Assembly: GCF_000308615.1 (NCBI RefSeq)
Contig: NZ_BAGB01000045.1
Location: forward strand, 24,931-88,930
DNA length: 64,000 bases
Origin: Nocardia jiangxiensis NBRC 101359
GTDB lineage: Bacteria; Actinomycetota; Actinomycetes; Mycobacteriales; Mycobacteriaceae
Direction: 5' to 3'
The position numbers were made by a program, and so were the translations under genes. The notes below the pieces were generated by a model. The model did no database searches. It was given only the letters and a program-made list of their open reading frames with translations, and had not been told where the DNA came from. Below are positions 63,924 through 64,000 of the stretch, one piece after another. The first letter of the stretch is position 1; each line of letters opens with the position of its first letter.

Positions 63924-64000
63924 GCACAACCCGGGCCGGTGCATTCGCGCGAATACCTGTCGCGGACGACCGTGATCACCTGTCGCGCAGCGACATCGTC
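63924..64000. other. Window end, no gene seen
   Basis: 77 nt after the last hydrolase stop. No frame or signal is supportable. Confidence 0.4.

Overview
The window is about 68-69% GC, with GTG and ATG starts, short or absent leaders, and the housekeeping gene order of Mycobacteriales. The mix of mycobacterial-type synteny (pyrR-pyrB-pyrC-carA-carB-pyrF-mihF-gmk-rpoZ-coaBC-metK-priA-def/fmt-rsmB-rpe-ribE-ribBA-ribH-uvrC-rapZ-yvcK, read right to left), UsfX/SigF, actinobacterial IHF and many TetR and alpha/beta-hydrolase genes points to Nocardia or a close relative. The genus is an inference; the order-level assignment is well supported.

The core chromosomal backbone lies on the minus strand and is interrupted by accessory blocks. 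Left part (1-20 kb): yvcK (cut by the window edge), rapZ and uvrC; then a divergent LysR/SBF-transporter pair, a CocE-type lipoprotein hydrolase, an AlkX-like glycosylase, an FAD dehydrogenase, a HAD phosphatase, an ABC ATPase, an amino-acid permease and a lipoprotein gamma-glutamyltransferase; then the riboflavin operon ribE-ribBA-ribH-PH protein. ribD is absent from the place where mycobacteria carry it, and a small gene of unknown function sits there instead.

Middle part (20-44 kb): rpe, then the stress module usfX-sigF, a MerR/thioredoxin pair, glutamine-dependent NAD synthetase, and a one-module Pls/PosA-type NRPS translationally coupled to an M1 aminopeptidase. A five-gene plus-strand electron-transfer operon follows: a small exported protein, ApbE flavin transferase, a heme-binding ferric-reductase-like membrane protein, a NuoF-like flavoprotein and a 3Fe-4S ferredoxin. 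A strong hairpin separates it from rsmB-fmt-def. Next come a lipase, a PadR regulator, a carotenoid oxygenase divergent from a TetR gene with two clear operators, and another divergent TetR/SDR pair.

Right part (44-61 kb) is an almost unbroken minus-strand run: priA (degenerate helicase with a repetitive insert), metK, coaBC, rpoZ, gmk and mihF. The pyrimidine operon pyrR-pyrB-pyrC-(PH protein)-carA-carB-(103-aa unknown)-pyrF follows, with a PyrR-binding-loop-like hairpin at the pyrR ribosome site and a U-tailed terminator after pyrF. The window ends with an alpha/beta hydrolase and a TetR regulator divergent from a second alpha/beta hydrolase, with two perfect 15-bp operators between the last two.

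No tRNA, rRNA, CRISPR array, insertion sequence or prophage was seen. The most interesting items are the ApbE-linked electron-transfer operon that lacks a recognisable flavin-acceptor domain, the riboswitch-like leader in front of it, the Pls/PosA NRPS-peptidase pair, the unknown protein inside the pyr operon, and the low-complexity expansions in RsmB, PriA, PadR and UvrC.
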